This document shows positions 24,775 to 34,289 of a stretch of DNA of 64,000 nt, piece by piece. Position 1 is the stretch's first letter, and the number at the start of each line of letters is the position of its first letter. The position numbers and the translations under genes were made by a program. The stretch lies in NCBI GenBank assembly GCA_900314845.1, contig OMWV01000025.1, positions 1 to 64,000 on the forward strand. The letters run 5' to 3'. This stretch comes from an uncultured Eubacteriales bacterium. Its GTDB lineage: Bacteria > Bacillota > Clostridia > Lachnospirales > Lachnospiraceae. The notes beneath the pieces were generated by a model. That model saw only the letters and a list, made by a program, of their open reading frames with translations, ran no database searches and had not been told where the DNA came from.

Positions 24775-26409
24775 TCAGCTCGTACTCTGCTCCTCGACAA
24801 GCCTTACGCCGCAGTACTTCTGGCGGAGCTTAGGCTTTTCAATCTTGCCGGTGGCATTCCTGGGAACGTCGGCAAAAATGATCTTCCTGGGCCTCTTGTA
24901 CCTGGGCAGGTCCAGACAGAAATGATTCACCTCATCCTCTGTCAGCTCCATGCCATCCTTTACCTGGATAATGGCGGTCGCGATCTCGCCCAGACGCCTG
25001 TCCGGCGTACCGATGACGGCTACATCCATGATCTTATTATTTGCAGCCAGGAAAGATTCTATCTGGGTCGGATACAGGTTCTCGCCGCCGGAGATGATGA
25101 CATCCTTCTTACGGTCAACCAGGTAGATGAATCCCTCCGCATCCTGCCTTGCCATATCGCCGGTGAAAAGCCAGCCGTCCTTCAGAACCTCGGCTGTCGC
25201 CTGGGGATCCTTGTAATACTCGACCATGACGCCGGGTCCCTGCACGCAGAGCTCTCCCACGGTGCCCGGCTCGACATCCTGCCCCGCCTCATCGACGATC
25301 TTTGCCTTCCAGCCGTAGCCAGGGACGCCGATGGCGCCGACCTTATCTATATGGTCCATACCCAGATGAACGCATCCCGGCCCCGTGGACTCGGAAAGGC
25401 CGTAGTTCGTATCGTACTTATGATGAGGAAAATACTTTAACCAGTGGCGGATCAGGGACGGGGGCACGGGCTGTGCCCCTATGTGCATGAGTCTCCACTG
25501 ACTGAGCCTGTAATCGGATATCTTCAGCTCCCCTCTGTCAAGAGCCGCCAGGATATCCTGGGCCCAGGGCACCAGGAGCCAGACGATGGTGCAGCCTTCA
25601 TCCGACACGGTCGTAAAGATATCCTTTGGCCTCGTCCCCTGAAGGATAACGGCGCGGCTGCCTGTGTACAAGGAGCCGAACCAGTGCATCTTGGCGCCGG
25701 TGTGGTAGAAGGGGGGAATGCAGAGAAATACATCGTCGTGGGTCGTCTCATGGTGAATCGCTTCCATCTTGGCCGACTGCATGAGGGCCTGATGCCTGTG
25801 GAGGATGGCCTTGGGAAATCCTGTCGTCCCGGATGAGAAATATATGGCTGCCAGGTCGTCGTCCTCGACAAGGATCTTAGGAGCCTGGCTGGACATATTT
25901 GCCGCCAGATGGTAATAATCCTCCGCAAAGGAGGGACAGGAATCCCCGACAAAAAGGAGCATCCTCTCCCTGCCCAGATCCTCGGCTATCTCCTCGACGC
26001 GGCCGATGAATTCAGGGCCGAAGAAAAGAACGTCGACATCGGCAAGCTTTACGCAGTAATCGATCTCATCGGACGTATATCTGAAGTTGAGGGGAACGGC
26101 CAGCGCTCCCGTCTTGAGAATACCGAAATAAATGGGAAGCCATTCCAGGCAGTTCATGAGCAGGATGGCGACCTTCTGCCCCTTCTTGATCCCCCTGCTG
26201 AGCAGAAGGTTGGCAGCCCTGTTGGCCTTCTCATCAAAGACGGACCATGTGATGGATCTGCGGTAGGGAACATAGGACGTAGACTGGATCAGCTCATACT
26301 CCTTCCATGTGATATGCATGGGTTCCTGTACAGCAGGATTCACCTCGACAAGCGCAGTTTCCTTACCATATAATTTGCTGTTGCGCTCCAGCAGATCTGT
26401 TATTGGCAT
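24775..26409 (-). CDS. AMP-dependent acyl-CoA synthetase/ligase
   Basis: 544 residues, ATG at 26409 after GGAAAGG. It is an ANL-superfamily enzyme that activates a carboxylic acid to an acyl-AMP and then acyl-CoA. Motifs in order: AIYFSSGTTGFPKAILHRH (P-loop), YGLSESTGPG, GDMARQDAEGFIYLVDRKKDVI, and the catalytic lysine in PRNATGKIEKPKL. It is divergent from the iorAB-paaK-ACT operon and shares a motif with it, suggesting that it activates an aryl or short-chain acid in the same pathway. This link is inferred. Confidence 0.9.
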   Translation of the reverse strand: MPITDLLERNSKLYGKETALVEVNPAVQEPMHITWKEYELIQSTSYVPYRRSITWSVFDEKANRAANLLLSRGIKKGQKVAILLMNCLEWLPIYFGILKTGALAVPLNFRYTSDEIDYCVKLADVDVLFFGPEFIGRVEEIAEDLGRERMLLFVGDSCPSFAEDYYHLAANMSSQAPKILVEDDDLAAIYFSSGTTGFPKAILHRHQALMQSAKMEAIHHETTHDDVFLCIPPFYHTGAKMHWFGSLYTGSRAVILQGTRPKDIFTTVSDEGCTIVWLLVPWAQDILAALDRGELKISDYRLSQWRLMHIGAQPVPPSLIRHWLKYFPHHKYDTNYGLSESTGPGCVHLGMDHIDKVGAIGVPGYGWKAKIVDEAGQDVEPGTVGELCVQGPGVMVEYYKDPQATAEVLKDGWLFTGDMARQDAEGFIYLVDRKKDVIISGGENLYPTQIESFLAANNKIMDVAVIGTPDRRLGEIATAIIQVKDGMELTEDEVNHFCLDLPRYKRPRKIIFADVPRNATGKIEKPKLRQKYCGVRLVEEQSTS

Positions 26410-26461
26410 CTTTCTTTCCTTTCCCGGAGAAATGCTTCTCCGCGGCGCGGCATACTTTTCG

Positions 26462-26564
26462 ACTTTAAACCGCTAAACAACGCTCATAGCATATCCGATT
26501 TTTGCCAAAAAGTCAAGAGTCCCGGCAGATACAGCATTTACTAGTGAACTTTAATGTGCTAAAC
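26462..26564. promoter_or_regulatory. Two copies of a 17-bp motif in the ligase/iorA divergent region
   Basis: ACTTTAAACCGCTAAAC (26462-26478) and ACTTTAATGTGCTAAAC (26548-26564) share 13 of 17 bases and both contain TTTAn6TAAA, an inverted repeat. The second copy sits between the -35 and -10 of iorA and covers most of the -10. They look like operators of a shared regulator. Confidence 0.5.
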
Positions 26565-26565
26565 T
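26537..26565 (+). promoter_or_regulatory. iorA operon promoter
   Basis: TTTACT (26537-26542), 17-bp spacer, TAAACT (26560-26565), 35 nt before the iorA ATG. Confidence 0.6.
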
Positions 26566-26599
26566 GAATTTAAAATCTGTACAAGGAGAGAAATTAATA

Positions 26600-28342
26600 A
26601 TGAAGGAATTATTACTTGGCAATAAAGCTGTTGCCAGAGGCTTATATGAAGCCGGCTGCTGCTTTGTATCCAGTTACCCCGGCACGCCCAGTACCGAGAT
26701 AACAGAAGAAGCCGCGAAATTTGGCGAGATCTACTGCGAATGGGCTCCCAATGAAAAGGTAGCCATGGAAGCTGCATTTGGCGCCTCCCTCGCAGGAAAA
26801 CGTTCATTCTGCGGCATGAAGCACGTAGGACTCAACGTTTCCGCTGACCCTCTTTACACCATGTCCTACACGGGCGTAAACGCCGGCATTATCATAGGCG
26901 TTGCCGATGACGCGGGCATGCATTCTTCCCAGAATGAGCAGGATTCCCGCCACCACGCCATCGCGTCCAAGGTTCCCATGCTCGAGCCCTCAGACTCTGA
27001 GGAAGCCCTTGAATTTACAAAGATCGCCTATGAACTTTCCGAGAAGTTCGACACTCCGGTCCTTCTCAAGATGTGCACAAGAGTCTCCCATTCTCAGTCC
27101 GTTGTCGAGACAGGCGGGCGCGTCCTTCCTCCGAAAAAGGATTATGAGAAGAACATCCCCAAGTACGTCATGATGCCCGGCATGGCCAAGAAGCGCCACC
27201 CCATCATTGAGGAGCGCACAAAGGCCCTGAGAGAGTGGGCTGAGACAGCTCCCGTCAACAAAGTGGAGATGGGCGGCACCGGACTTGGCATCATCACAGA
27301 CTCCACATCCTACCAGTATGTAAAGGAAGTTTTCGGAGACAGCGTTTCTGTCCTCAAGCTGGGCATGGCCAATCCCCTTCCCGTAAAGCTGATAAAGGAT
27401 TTCGCGGCAAAGGTCGAGAAAGTGGCCGTTGTCGAAGAGCTCGATCCCATCATAGAAGACCACTGCAAGAAGCTGGGTCTTTCTGTCACAGGCAAGGACA
27501 AGCTTCCCATGGTCGATGAATTTTCCCAGAGGATCGTCGCAAAGGCTCTGGGCCAGGAGGTTCCCGAAGGCATGAGAGTGGACGACCCCATTCCCGCCCG
27601 TCCCCCGGTTATGTGTGCGGGCTGCCCTCACAGAGGCATGTTCTACGCCCTCAAGAAGAATAAATGCACCATCATGGGCGATATCGGCTGCTATACCCTG
27701 GGCGCTCTCGCTCCCCTGGGCGAGATAGATATGACCCTCTGCATGGGCGCTTCCATCGGCGCGACCCATGGTTTCCACAAGGTCAGCGAGAATGGGGAAG
27801 CTGACAGAGTCGTTGCTGTCATCGGCGATTCCACATTTATGCACTCCGGCATGACCGGCCTGGCCGACATTGCCTACAACCAGTCAAACTCTACCGTTGT
27901 CATCCTGGACAACTCAACGACTGGCATGACAGGCCATCAGCCCAACCCGACGACCGGCTACAATATCCTGGGCGAGAAGGTGGGAAGGATCGATCTGGAA
28001 GCCCTCTGCCGCGCCATGGGGATCCGGAGGATCAGCGTTGTCGATCCCTACGATCTTGACCAGTGCGACAAGGTCATAAAGGAAGAGATCGCCGCCGATG
28101 AACCTTCCGTCATCATAGCCAGAAGGTCCTGCGCTCTCCTCAAGAACGTAAAGCACGAGCCTTCCCTGCGGGTCGACCCTGAAAAGTGCAAAAAGTGCGG
28201 CGTCTGTATGAAGATCGGATGCCCTGCCATCTCCATGAGGGAGGACGGAGCACACGTAGACGAGACCCAGTGCGTCGGCTGCGGCGTATGTCAGCAGCTC
28301 TGCAAATTTGACGCATTTGAAAGCACAAAGAAGGAGGCATAA
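26600..28342 (+). CDS. iorA: Indolepyruvate ferredoxin oxidoreductase, alpha subunit
   Basis: 580 residues, ATG at 26600 after AAGGAG. With IorB it oxidatively decarboxylates aryl-pyruvates (from Trp, Phe, Tyr) to aryl-acetyl-CoA and reduces ferredoxin. The N-terminus LGNKAVARGLYEAG...SYPGTPSTEI is the pyrimidine-binding domain. The TPP domain has MCAGCPHRG, GDIGCYTLG, and GDSTFMHSGMTGL followed by N-x-STTGMTGHQ. Two C-terminal [4Fe-4S] motifs, CKKCGVCMKIGCP and CVGCGVCQQLC, complete it. Length is typical. It is first in iorA-iorB-paaK-ACT. Confidence 0.97.
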   Translation: MKELLLGNKAVARGLYEAGCCFVSSYPGTPSTEITEEAAKFGEIYCEWAPNEKVAMEAAFGASLAGKRSFCGMKHVGLNVSADPLYTMSYTGVNAGIIIGVADDAGMHSSQNEQDSRHHAIASKVPMLEPSDSEEALEFTKIAYELSEKFDTPVLLKMCTRVSHSQSVVETGGRVLPPKKDYEKNIPKYVMMPGMAKKRHPIIEERTKALREWAETAPVNKVEMGGTGLGIITDSTSYQYVKEVFGDSVSVLKLGMANPLPVKLIKDFAAKVEKVAVVEELDPIIEDHCKKLGLSVTGKDKLPMVDEFSQRIVAKALGQEVPEGMRVDDPIPARPPVMCAGCPHRGMFYALKKNKCTIMGDIGCYTLGALAPLGEIDMTLCMGASIGATHGFHKVSENGEADRVVAVIGDSTFMHSGMTGLADIAYNQSNSTVVILDNSTTGMTGHQPNPTTGYNILGEKVGRIDLEALCRAMGIRRISVVDPYDLDQCDKVIKEEIAADEPSVIIARRSCALLKNVKHEPSLRVDPEKCKKCGVCMKIGCPAISMREDGAHVDETQCVGCGVCQQLCKFDAFESTKKEA

Positions 28343-28345
28343 GGG

Positions 28346-28918
28346 ATGAGAACCAAGAATGTTATGATCGTAGGCGTAGGCGGCCAGGGCTCCCTGCTCG
28401 CCAGCAAGCTTCTCGGACGCCTTCTCCTGGACGAGGGCTATGATGTAAAGGTTTCCGAGGTCCACGGCATGTCCCAGAGGGGCGGCAGCGTCGTGACCTA
28501 TGTCCGCTACGGCGACAGGGTGGCTTCCCCTATCATAGAAGAGGGCGAGGCGGATTATATCGTATCCTTCGAGCTGCTTGAGGCGGCAAGATGGCTTCCC
28601 TATCTTCGAAAGGACGGCCAGATCGTTACAAATACCCAGCAGATCGACCCCATGCCCGTTATCACGGGGGCAGCTGTCTATCCGGAGAATCTTGTAGAGA
28701 AGATGCGGGCCAAGGGAGCCAATGTAGACGCTCTCGACTGCCTGGCCCTGGCTGAGCAGGCCGGCACCTCAAAGGCCGTTAACCTTGTGCTCATGGGCAG
28801 ACTCTCCCACTATTTCGATATGCCGGATGAGTCCTGGAAGAAGGCCATAAAGTCTGTTGTCCCCGAGAAACTCTACGATATAAATATCAAGGCATTTGAG
28901 CTTGGCAAGAATGCCTGA
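28346..28918 (+). CDS. iorB: Indolepyruvate ferredoxin oxidoreductase, beta subunit
   Basis: 190 residues, beginning 3 nt after iorA. It is the gamma-domain-like subunit of the 2-oxoacid oxidoreductase. Typical motifs are VGVGGQGSLLASKLLG near the N-terminus and VSEVHGMSQRGGSVVTYVR. It pairs with IorA in the cytosolic heterotetramer. Tight spacing to iorA and paaK points to one operon. Confidence 0.95.
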   Translation: MRTKNVMIVGVGGQGSLLASKLLGRLLLDEGYDVKVSEVHGMSQRGGSVVTYVRYGDRVASPIIEEGEADYIVSFELLEAARWLPYLRKDGQIVTNTQQIDPMPVITGAAVYPENLVEKMRAKGANVDALDCLALAEQAGTSKAVNLVLMGRLSHYFDMPDESWKKAIKSVVPEKLYDINIKAFELGKNA

Positions 28919-28936
28919 GCCCGGAAAGGGAGTAAT

Positions 28937-30238
28937 ATGGAAAGATATTTTCAGAAAGAAATAGAGACTGCCTCCCGAGACGAGATAGAATCTCTTCAGA
29001 GCAGGCTTTTGGTAAAACAGGTTCAGCATGTCTGGAACGATGTTCCCTACTACCGCAGGAAGATGGAGGATAAGGGAGTGACCCCCGACGATATCAAGGG
29101 GATAGAGGATCTGCACAAGCTTCCTTTTGTTTCAAAGGCAGACCTTCGCGAGAGCTACCCCTACGGCCTTCTGGGCAAACCCCTCAAGGACTGCGTAAGG
29201 ATCCACTCCACTTCCGGAACGACAGGCAAGAGAGTCATGGCCTTTTACACCCAGCACGATCTTGATCTCTGGTCGGACTGCACGGCCAGAGCCATCGTCG
29301 CTGCCGGCGGAACAGATGAGGATGTCTGCCAGGTCTCCTACGGTTACGGCCTTTTCACAGGCGGGGCCGGCCTTGACGGGGGCAGCCACAAGGTGGGATG
29401 CCTGACCATCCCCACCTCTTCCGGCAACACCCAGCGCCAGATCATGTTCATAAAGGATCTGAACGCTACCATCCTCTGCTGCACTCCTTCCTATGCCGCT
29501 TACCTGGCTGAATCCATGAAGGAGATGGACATGGGCCCTGACGATATTCCCCTCAAAGCCGGCATATTCGGAGCTGAAGCCTGGAGCGAGAGCATGAGGC
29601 GCGATATAGAGAAGACCATGGGCATAAAGGCCTATGATATCTACGGTCTGACTGAGCTTTCCGGCCCCGGAGTCTCCTTTGAGTGCTCCGCCCAGACAGG
29701 CATGCACATCAACGAAGACCATTTCATAGCCGAGATCATAGATCCCGACACCGGAGAAGTGCTGCCGGCAGGAAGCGAAGGCGAGCTGGTCTTCACTTCC
29801 CTGGACAAGGAAGCATTTCCCCTTCTGCGCTACCGCACAAGGGATATCTGCACCCTCTCCTATGAAAAATGCTCCTGCGGCCGTACATTCGTGAAGATGA
29901 GCAAGCCGCGCGGCCGTTCAGACGATATGCTGATCATCCGCGGCGTCAACGTATTCCCGTCACAGATTGAAACTGTCCTTCTCAACAAGGGCTATCCGGC
30001 CAATTATCAGATCATCGTCGGCCGCGAGAACTCAACAGATACTCTGGATGTTCACGTTGAGATGACCCCTGAGATGTTCACGGATAACCTGGGTGAGATC
30101 GAGGAGAGGCAGAAGGCACTTGTAGACGGCTTAAAGTCCATGCTGGGCATAAAGGCCAAGGTTACCCTGGTGGCGCCCAAGTCTATCGTCCGCAGCGAGG
30201 GCAAGGCTGTCCGCGTCATCGACAACCGCAAGATCTAA
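28937..30238 (+). CDS. paaK: Phenylacetate-CoA ligase
   Basis: 433 residues, ATG at 28937 after AAAGGGAG. It interconverts phenylacetate (or another aryl acetate), ATP and CoA with the CoA thioester. Motifs: IHSTSGTTGKRVMAFYT (P-loop), YDIYGLTELSGPG, RYRTRDIC, and a C-terminal GVNVFPSQIE. Beside IorAB it probably works on the aryl-acetyl-CoA that IorAB makes, gaining ATP in the reverse direction, as known for arylpyruvate fermentation. Length fits the family. Confidence 0.95.
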   Translation: MERYFQKEIETASRDEIESLQSRLLVKQVQHVWNDVPYYRRKMEDKGVTPDDIKGIEDLHKLPFVSKADLRESYPYGLLGKPLKDCVRIHSTSGTTGKRVMAFYTQHDLDLWSDCTARAIVAAGGTDEDVCQVSYGYGLFTGGAGLDGGSHKVGCLTIPTSSGNTQRQIMFIKDLNATILCCTPSYAAYLAESMKEMDMGPDDIPLKAGIFGAEAWSESMRRDIEKTMGIKAYDIYGLTELSGPGVSFECSAQTGMHINEDHFIAEIIDPDTGEVLPAGSEGELVFTSLDKEAFPLLRYRTRDICTLSYEKCSCGRTFVKMSKPRGRSDDMLIIRGVNVFPSQIETVLLNKGYPANYQIIVGRENSTDTLDVHVEMTPEMFTDNLGEIEERQKALVDGLKSMLGIKAKVTLVAPKSIVRSEGKAVRVIDNRKI

Positions 30239-30248
30239 GGAGGGCGCT

Positions 30249-30683
30249 ATGAGCATAAAACAGATCTCAGTTTTTTTGGAAAATAAGCCCGGAACCCTGG
30301 AGACCATGACTCAGCTTCTGGCCGACAATCAGATCGACATGAGGGCTATGTCCCTGGCGGAGGCTGAAGGCTTCGGGATCGTCCGTTTTATCGTCGACGA
30401 TATCTATGAGACCCTGACCGTCTTAAAGGACGCGGATTTCATCTGCAAGATGACAAATGTTGTAGCCGTAAGCATCCCCGATGAGCCGGGCGGCCTCAAC
30501 AGCGTCCTCGGCGTTTTCAGAAAGGCAGGCGTCAACATCGATTACATGTACGCCTTCCTGGGCGGCAGGAACATAAACCATGCCTATATGATATTTAAGG
30601 TAGCCGACGTGGAAACCGCCTCCGATGTACTGAGGAAGGCAGGCATCCGGATCGTCGAGCAGGAAGAAATCTCCGCCCTGTAG
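30249..30683 (+). CDS. Tandem ACT-domain protein
   Basis: 144 residues, starting 10 nt after paaK with GGAGG in the gap. Two ACT domains are visible: QISVFLENKPGTLETMTQLL (residues about 4-70) and VSIPDEPGGLNSVLGVFRKAGVNIDYMYAF (about 74-140). ACT pairs bind amino acids; genes of this type commonly follow paaK in amino-acid-fermenting clostridia and are thought to sense aromatic amino acids. It lacks a catalytic domain. It ends the operon. Confidence 0.9.
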   Translation: MSIKQISVFLENKPGTLETMTQLLADNQIDMRAMSLAEAEGFGIVRFIVDDIYETLTVLKDADFICKMTNVVAVSIPDEPGGLNSVLGVFRKAGVNIDYMYAFLGGRNINHAYMIFKVADVETASDVLRKAGIRIVEQEEISAL

Positions 30684-30693
30684 AGAACCATTA

Positions 30694-30726
30694 GGGGCTG
30701 CTGCATGATTCAAATGCGGCGGCCCC
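30694..30726 (+). terminator. Terminator of the ior operon
   Basis: GGGGCTGCTGCAT pairs with ATGCGGCGGCCCC through 13 bp including two G-U pairs, loop of 7 nt, followed by ATTTCT; 11 nt after the ACT gene stop. Confidence 0.7.
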
Positions 30727-30753
30727 ATTTCTGACCTTTTCAGAGCAGAAAAC

Positions 30754-30795
30754 GAGCCAGGATATTCTCAGATATCTCCGGGAATACCCTGGCTC
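30754..30795. terminator. Second hairpin between convergent genes
   Basis: GAGCCAGG (30754-30761) pairs with CCTGGCTC (30788-30795), extended inside by GATATTC/GGAATAC-type pairing, and followed by TCTTATT on the plus strand. It may serve as backup terminator for the ior operon and also act on the convergent phosphatase gene. Confidence 0.55.
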
Positions 30796-30838
30796 TCTTA
30801 TTATCCTGCCGGGACAGTCTTCTGCCTAAAAGCAGTCT

Positions 30839-32878
30839 TTACTTTACCTGACCCTTAAAGCCTGCTGCCTTGAAAAGCTTCTTGTAAGCCTTCTTCTTAG
30901 CTGCGGGAACCTTTATAACGGTCTTCTTTGTGCCGGCCTTCTTGAATGCGCCTGTGCTGACCTTCTTTAAGAGCTTGCCCTTTACAGTGACTTTCTTAAG
31001 AGCCTTGTCGCCTGCAAAAGCGTTCTTGCCGATCGTCTTTACATTCTTGCCGATGACAACAGTCTTCAGCTTCTTGTTGTTCTTGAAAGCATTTGCGGAG
31101 ATTGCTGTTACCTTGTATGTCTTATCACCGATCTTTACAGTCGTGTGGATGGAAACCTTGGCAGCAGTCTTCTTTGTGCTCTTTACAGCCTTGGCAGTCT
31201 TGCCGCTGACCTTGTACTGAACACCGTCTACGACAGCGCTTGTGACTGCAGCGGGCTTATCCGTATTAGAAGAAGCATTCTTCAGCTGAGCCTTGATGTC
31301 GGCAACTTCCTTCTTCAGGTCTGCGATTGTCTTAGCGTCAAGGTCTTTGTCTTTCTTCGCTTCCTTCAGATCCTTTGCCGTCTGCTCTGCCTGAGCCTTT
31401 ATCTGCTCATTTGCGTCCGCTATTTCCTTCTTGGCGTCTGTCAGCTCCTTCTGGAGATCAGCGACCTGCTTCTTGAGAGTCTGAGGATCGGACTTCTTTA
31501 TGGTGAACTCATCCACCTTGCTCATATCCTCAGTCCTGTATGTCGTCACCTTGAAGCTGTTCTTTGTGACGTCTACCTTTGTGATGTTGGGAGTGTACTC
31601 CTGGGACTGTACCTTTGCATAAGGGAAATTCTTCTTCTGGATGTTGTAGTACTTGGATCCTGTAGCGGAGTTTGCTGTTACATAAAGAATGCCGGTCGGA
31701 TCTGTAACAGATGTCATATCCTTGTCATCATATACGGAAGCATCTGTCATAGGAGTCGTGCCATCCATCATGTAAGATCTTACATAGACATGGTCATGGC
31801 CCTGAAGGACAACATCGATGTCAAAATCCTTGAAAAGGGGAGCCCACTGGGTCCTTCTCTGAAGGATATCCTGCTCATCCGCATGGTTTGCAACAGAGTA
31901 GATGGAATGATGGAACATTACAACTCTCCAGCGGATGTCCTGATCATCTGTTGCAGCGATTGCCTTCTTCATGAAAGCCTTGTGCTCAGCTGTAGAAAGA
32001 TCATTACTGTTGATGTTCATGACAAGAACATTTCCATATGTATAGTAGAAATCACCGCCCGCGGTCGTTGTACCATAAGATGTGCTCTCATTAGGCATTG
32101 TGAAATGCTCATGGTAAGCGACACTGTTGGAATCATGGTTTCCTACAGATACGCCCATGGGGATGCTCTGTAAAAAGTCATGGTCAAGATATCCGTCGTA
32201 CTCGTTCTCATTGCCGTAGTAGTAGTTGATCTGATCGCCTGCGGACTGAAGGAAAGAGATGTTCTTAAATACATCATTATACTGAAGGAGATTGAGGGTC
32301 TTCTCCCATCTCTTCTTGTCACCGGGGTTTACAGAAGTCTTTGTACTCTTAATATCTTTTGTGTAGGCACCGATCTGAGGATCGCCTGCGTATACGAAGG
32401 AGAAGCTTCCGTCTTCCTTGATCTTTGACGGGGTAAATGTATAGATCGGTGAGCTTGTATCGCCGTTTACCAGCTGATATACATACTTTGTGCCTGCCTC
32501 AAGTCCGGATAATACGACCTTGCATGTCCAGTAACCCTCATGATTCGTTGCCTGGATCACCTCAGCATCTTCATAGGAGTAGGATGTATCATCCTTTCCA
32601 TTGAAGTTTCCGTTTACAAGAGAGCTCTTCTTTGCTACGATCGCATAGCCTGAGGGCTTCTGATCGCTCTTGAACTGCCATGTAAGGCTGACAGAGCTGG
32701 GGTCTGCGCCGATTCCGACTGTGATGGATGTCTGCTTTGCCGCATCCTGAGTCTGCTCCTCGGCATAGGCATCAAATGTAGGTGCAACTGCTGTGGGAAC
32801 AGCGATTGCTGCCATCATCATAGCGGCTGCCGCGACAGTCATCTTGCTTTTCATCTTCAGATTCTTGAAACTGCTCAT
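30839..32878 (-). CDS. Secreted purple-acid-phosphatase-like protein with coiled coil and LRR_5 tail
   Basis: 679 residues. A signal peptide covers about residues 1-40 (cleavage near DAYA-EEQ). A fibronectin-like PAP N-terminal domain (about 50-150) precedes a calcineurin-like phosphoesterase with metal motifs YAGDPQIG, SAGDQINYY, VGNHDS, FHHSIYS and GHDHVYVRSY. Residues about 460-540 form a Lys/Glu-rich coiled coil, and the last ~140 residues are a BspA-type LRR_5 region (KVTAISANAFKNNKKLKTVVIGKNVKTIG-like repeats, in part). It probably acts at the cell surface on phosphate esters. No LPxTG anchor is seen; the Lys-rich LRR tail may bind the wall. Confidence 0.85.
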   Translation of the reverse strand: MSSFKNLKMKSKMTVAAAAMMMAAIAVPTAVAPTFDAYAEEQTQDAAKQTSITVGIGADPSSVSLTWQFKSDQKPSGYAIVAKKSSLVNGNFNGKDDTSYSYEDAEVIQATNHEGYWTCKVVLSGLEAGTKYVYQLVNGDTSSPIYTFTPSKIKEDGSFSFVYAGDPQIGAYTKDIKSTKTSVNPGDKKRWEKTLNLLQYNDVFKNISFLQSAGDQINYYYGNENEYDGYLDHDFLQSIPMGVSVGNHDSNSVAYHEHFTMPNESTSYGTTTAGGDFYYTYGNVLVMNINSNDLSTAEHKAFMKKAIAATDDQDIRWRVVMFHHSIYSVANHADEQDILQRRTQWAPLFKDFDIDVVLQGHDHVYVRSYMMDGTTPMTDASVYDDKDMTSVTDPTGILYVTANSATGSKYYNIQKKNFPYAKVQSQEYTPNITKVDVTKNSFKVTTYRTEDMSKVDEFTIKKSDPQTLKKQVADLQKELTDAKKEIADANEQIKAQAEQTAKDLKEAKKDKDLDAKTIADLKKEVADIKAQLKNASSNTDKPAAVTSAVVDGVQYKVSGKTAKAVKSTKKTAAKVSIHTTVKIGDKTYKVTAISANAFKNNKKLKTVVIGKNVKTIGKNAFAGDKALKKVTVKGKLLKKVSTGAFKKAGTKKTVIKVPAAKKKAYKKLFKAAGFKGQVK

Positions 32879-32958
32879 TTACAATTTCCTCCCTGTGTTT
32901 TTTCATGATCAGTATGTTCTAAATCTATTTCCTCAGCCGAATAGCGGCTGGTGAAACC

Positions 32959-34119
32959 TTATTCATTTTCCCTTTTCTGCCTGATAAGCAGCCAGGCACA
33001 TATAGCAGAAGTGATTGGCACGGAGATGATGACCCCGATGGTGGAACAAATTCCCTGTGCCATCTCTATGGCCAGATAGTCCGATGAAAAAAACTGGCGC
33101 AGGCTGTAGCCAAAGGAGATCAGAGACAAAAGCATGGTCATTCCCGACCCGGCAAATGCAAGGATCAGGGTATTGCTCATGGTCCCGATCATATCCTTTC
33201 CTATGTTCATCCCGCTTTTTATCAGGCTGGCAGGGCCCATCTCAGGATCCACAGCGATCAGCTCATCCAGGGAAGCGGTCAGCGAGACTGCCACATCCAT
33301 AACAGCTCCCAGGGCTGAGATGAGGACGATAGCAAAGAGAAGCCGGTATAAAGACATGCCGGTCGCCTGATTGACAAGCACAAGGGAATCCGCGTCAGTG
33401 GTATTAAATCCGCTGACATGGAGCAGCCTGCCGAAAATGATCATGAGCAGACCGACAGAAAGTGTTCCCAGGGTCGTCGCTATCATGCCGCAGGCGCTCC
33501 TTTTTGAGACCCCGTTGAGCAGAACAAGGCTCATAACAGTGCTGACAAGGATCGTGGCAATAGAGACTATATATGGTGAAAAACCATGATAGAGGGCCGG
33601 GATGGTAAAAAAGAGGACAAGGCCAAGTGTGTATGCCAGTCCCAGAAATGCCCGGATCCCTTTCTTCTTTCCCACAAGGAACATGACAAGGGCAAAGAGA
33701 ATGACCATAGCAGCCAGGATCGGTTCCCTGTCATAGTTGTAGACCGTGTAATACGGCTCGACATTCTCCGGCCGGTCGACACATACGATAATGCGGCTTC
33801 CCTCTGCGGCATAGACATTGTGGAGCTGGGAGAGGATGTTGTCGACCTCTATCTCATCCCCCTTGTATCTGCCTTCCGTCAGCCTGACCTTCAGCCTCTG
33901 GGTTCCCAGCATGCGGCCCGGAGCCAGGGGATCTTTCCCGACTTCATTGTCCAGCACCTTTGTGACCGTCCCTTTTGTATAGACGATGCTGCCCACATCA
34001 TAGGCCTGATAAGTGTTTATCTTATCCCAGTCAAATAAGGCTGACCAGATCAGGAATATGACCCCTGCTGCCAGGATAAGAGCCGCTGTCAAAATCTTCT
34101 TCGCTTTTATCTTTTCCAT
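32959..34119 (-). CDS. YibE/F family membrane protein
   Basis: 386 residues with one N-terminal helix, a soluble beta-rich domain (about 40-130) and about seven further helices. The middle contains AFLGLAYTLGLVLFFTIPALYHG and AVMDVAVSLTASLDEL, features of YibE/F-like proteins. Members are of unknown function and occur often in Firmicutes. The ribosome-binding site before the ATG at 34119 is weak (AAGAAAG). It is a single gene between the phosphatase and a symporter. Confidence 0.85.
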   Translation of the reverse strand: MEKIKAKKILTAALILAAGVIFLIWSALFDWDKINTYQAYDVGSIVYTKGTVTKVLDNEVGKDPLAPGRMLGTQRLKVRLTEGRYKGDEIEVDNILSQLHNVYAAEGSRIIVCVDRPENVEPYYTVYNYDREPILAAMVILFALVMFLVGKKKGIRAFLGLAYTLGLVLFFTIPALYHGFSPYIVSIATILVSTVMSLVLLNGVSKRSACGMIATTLGTLSVGLLMIIFGRLLHVSGFNTTDADSLVLVNQATGMSLYRLLFAIVLISALGAVMDVAVSLTASLDELIAVDPEMGPASLIKSGMNIGKDMIGTMSNTLILAFAGSGMTMLLSLISFGYSLRQFFSSDYLAIEMAQGICSTIGVIISVPITSAICAWLLIRQKRENE

Positions 34120-34223
34120 TTCGTTTTCTTTCTTTTCTATCTATCGCTACCAAACTAACATGAAGATGTAAAAGCAAAGTCAGCCTATTTCAAAAAACAG
34201 GTAAATTATGGAGAAAAATGCAG

Positions 34224-34260
34224 AAAAAAAGACAGCCGTGCCAAAAAGGGCGCAGCTGCC
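34224..34260 (-). terminator. Terminator of the symporter gene
   Basis: A 12-bp stem (GGCAGCTGCGCC with GGCACGGCTGTC, one mismatch, two wobbles) on the minus strand is followed by TTTTTTT (34230-34224), 30 nt after the stop. Confidence 0.75.
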
Positions 34261-34289
34261 GCTTAAGAGGGGCAAATAAAGTCCGGAAA

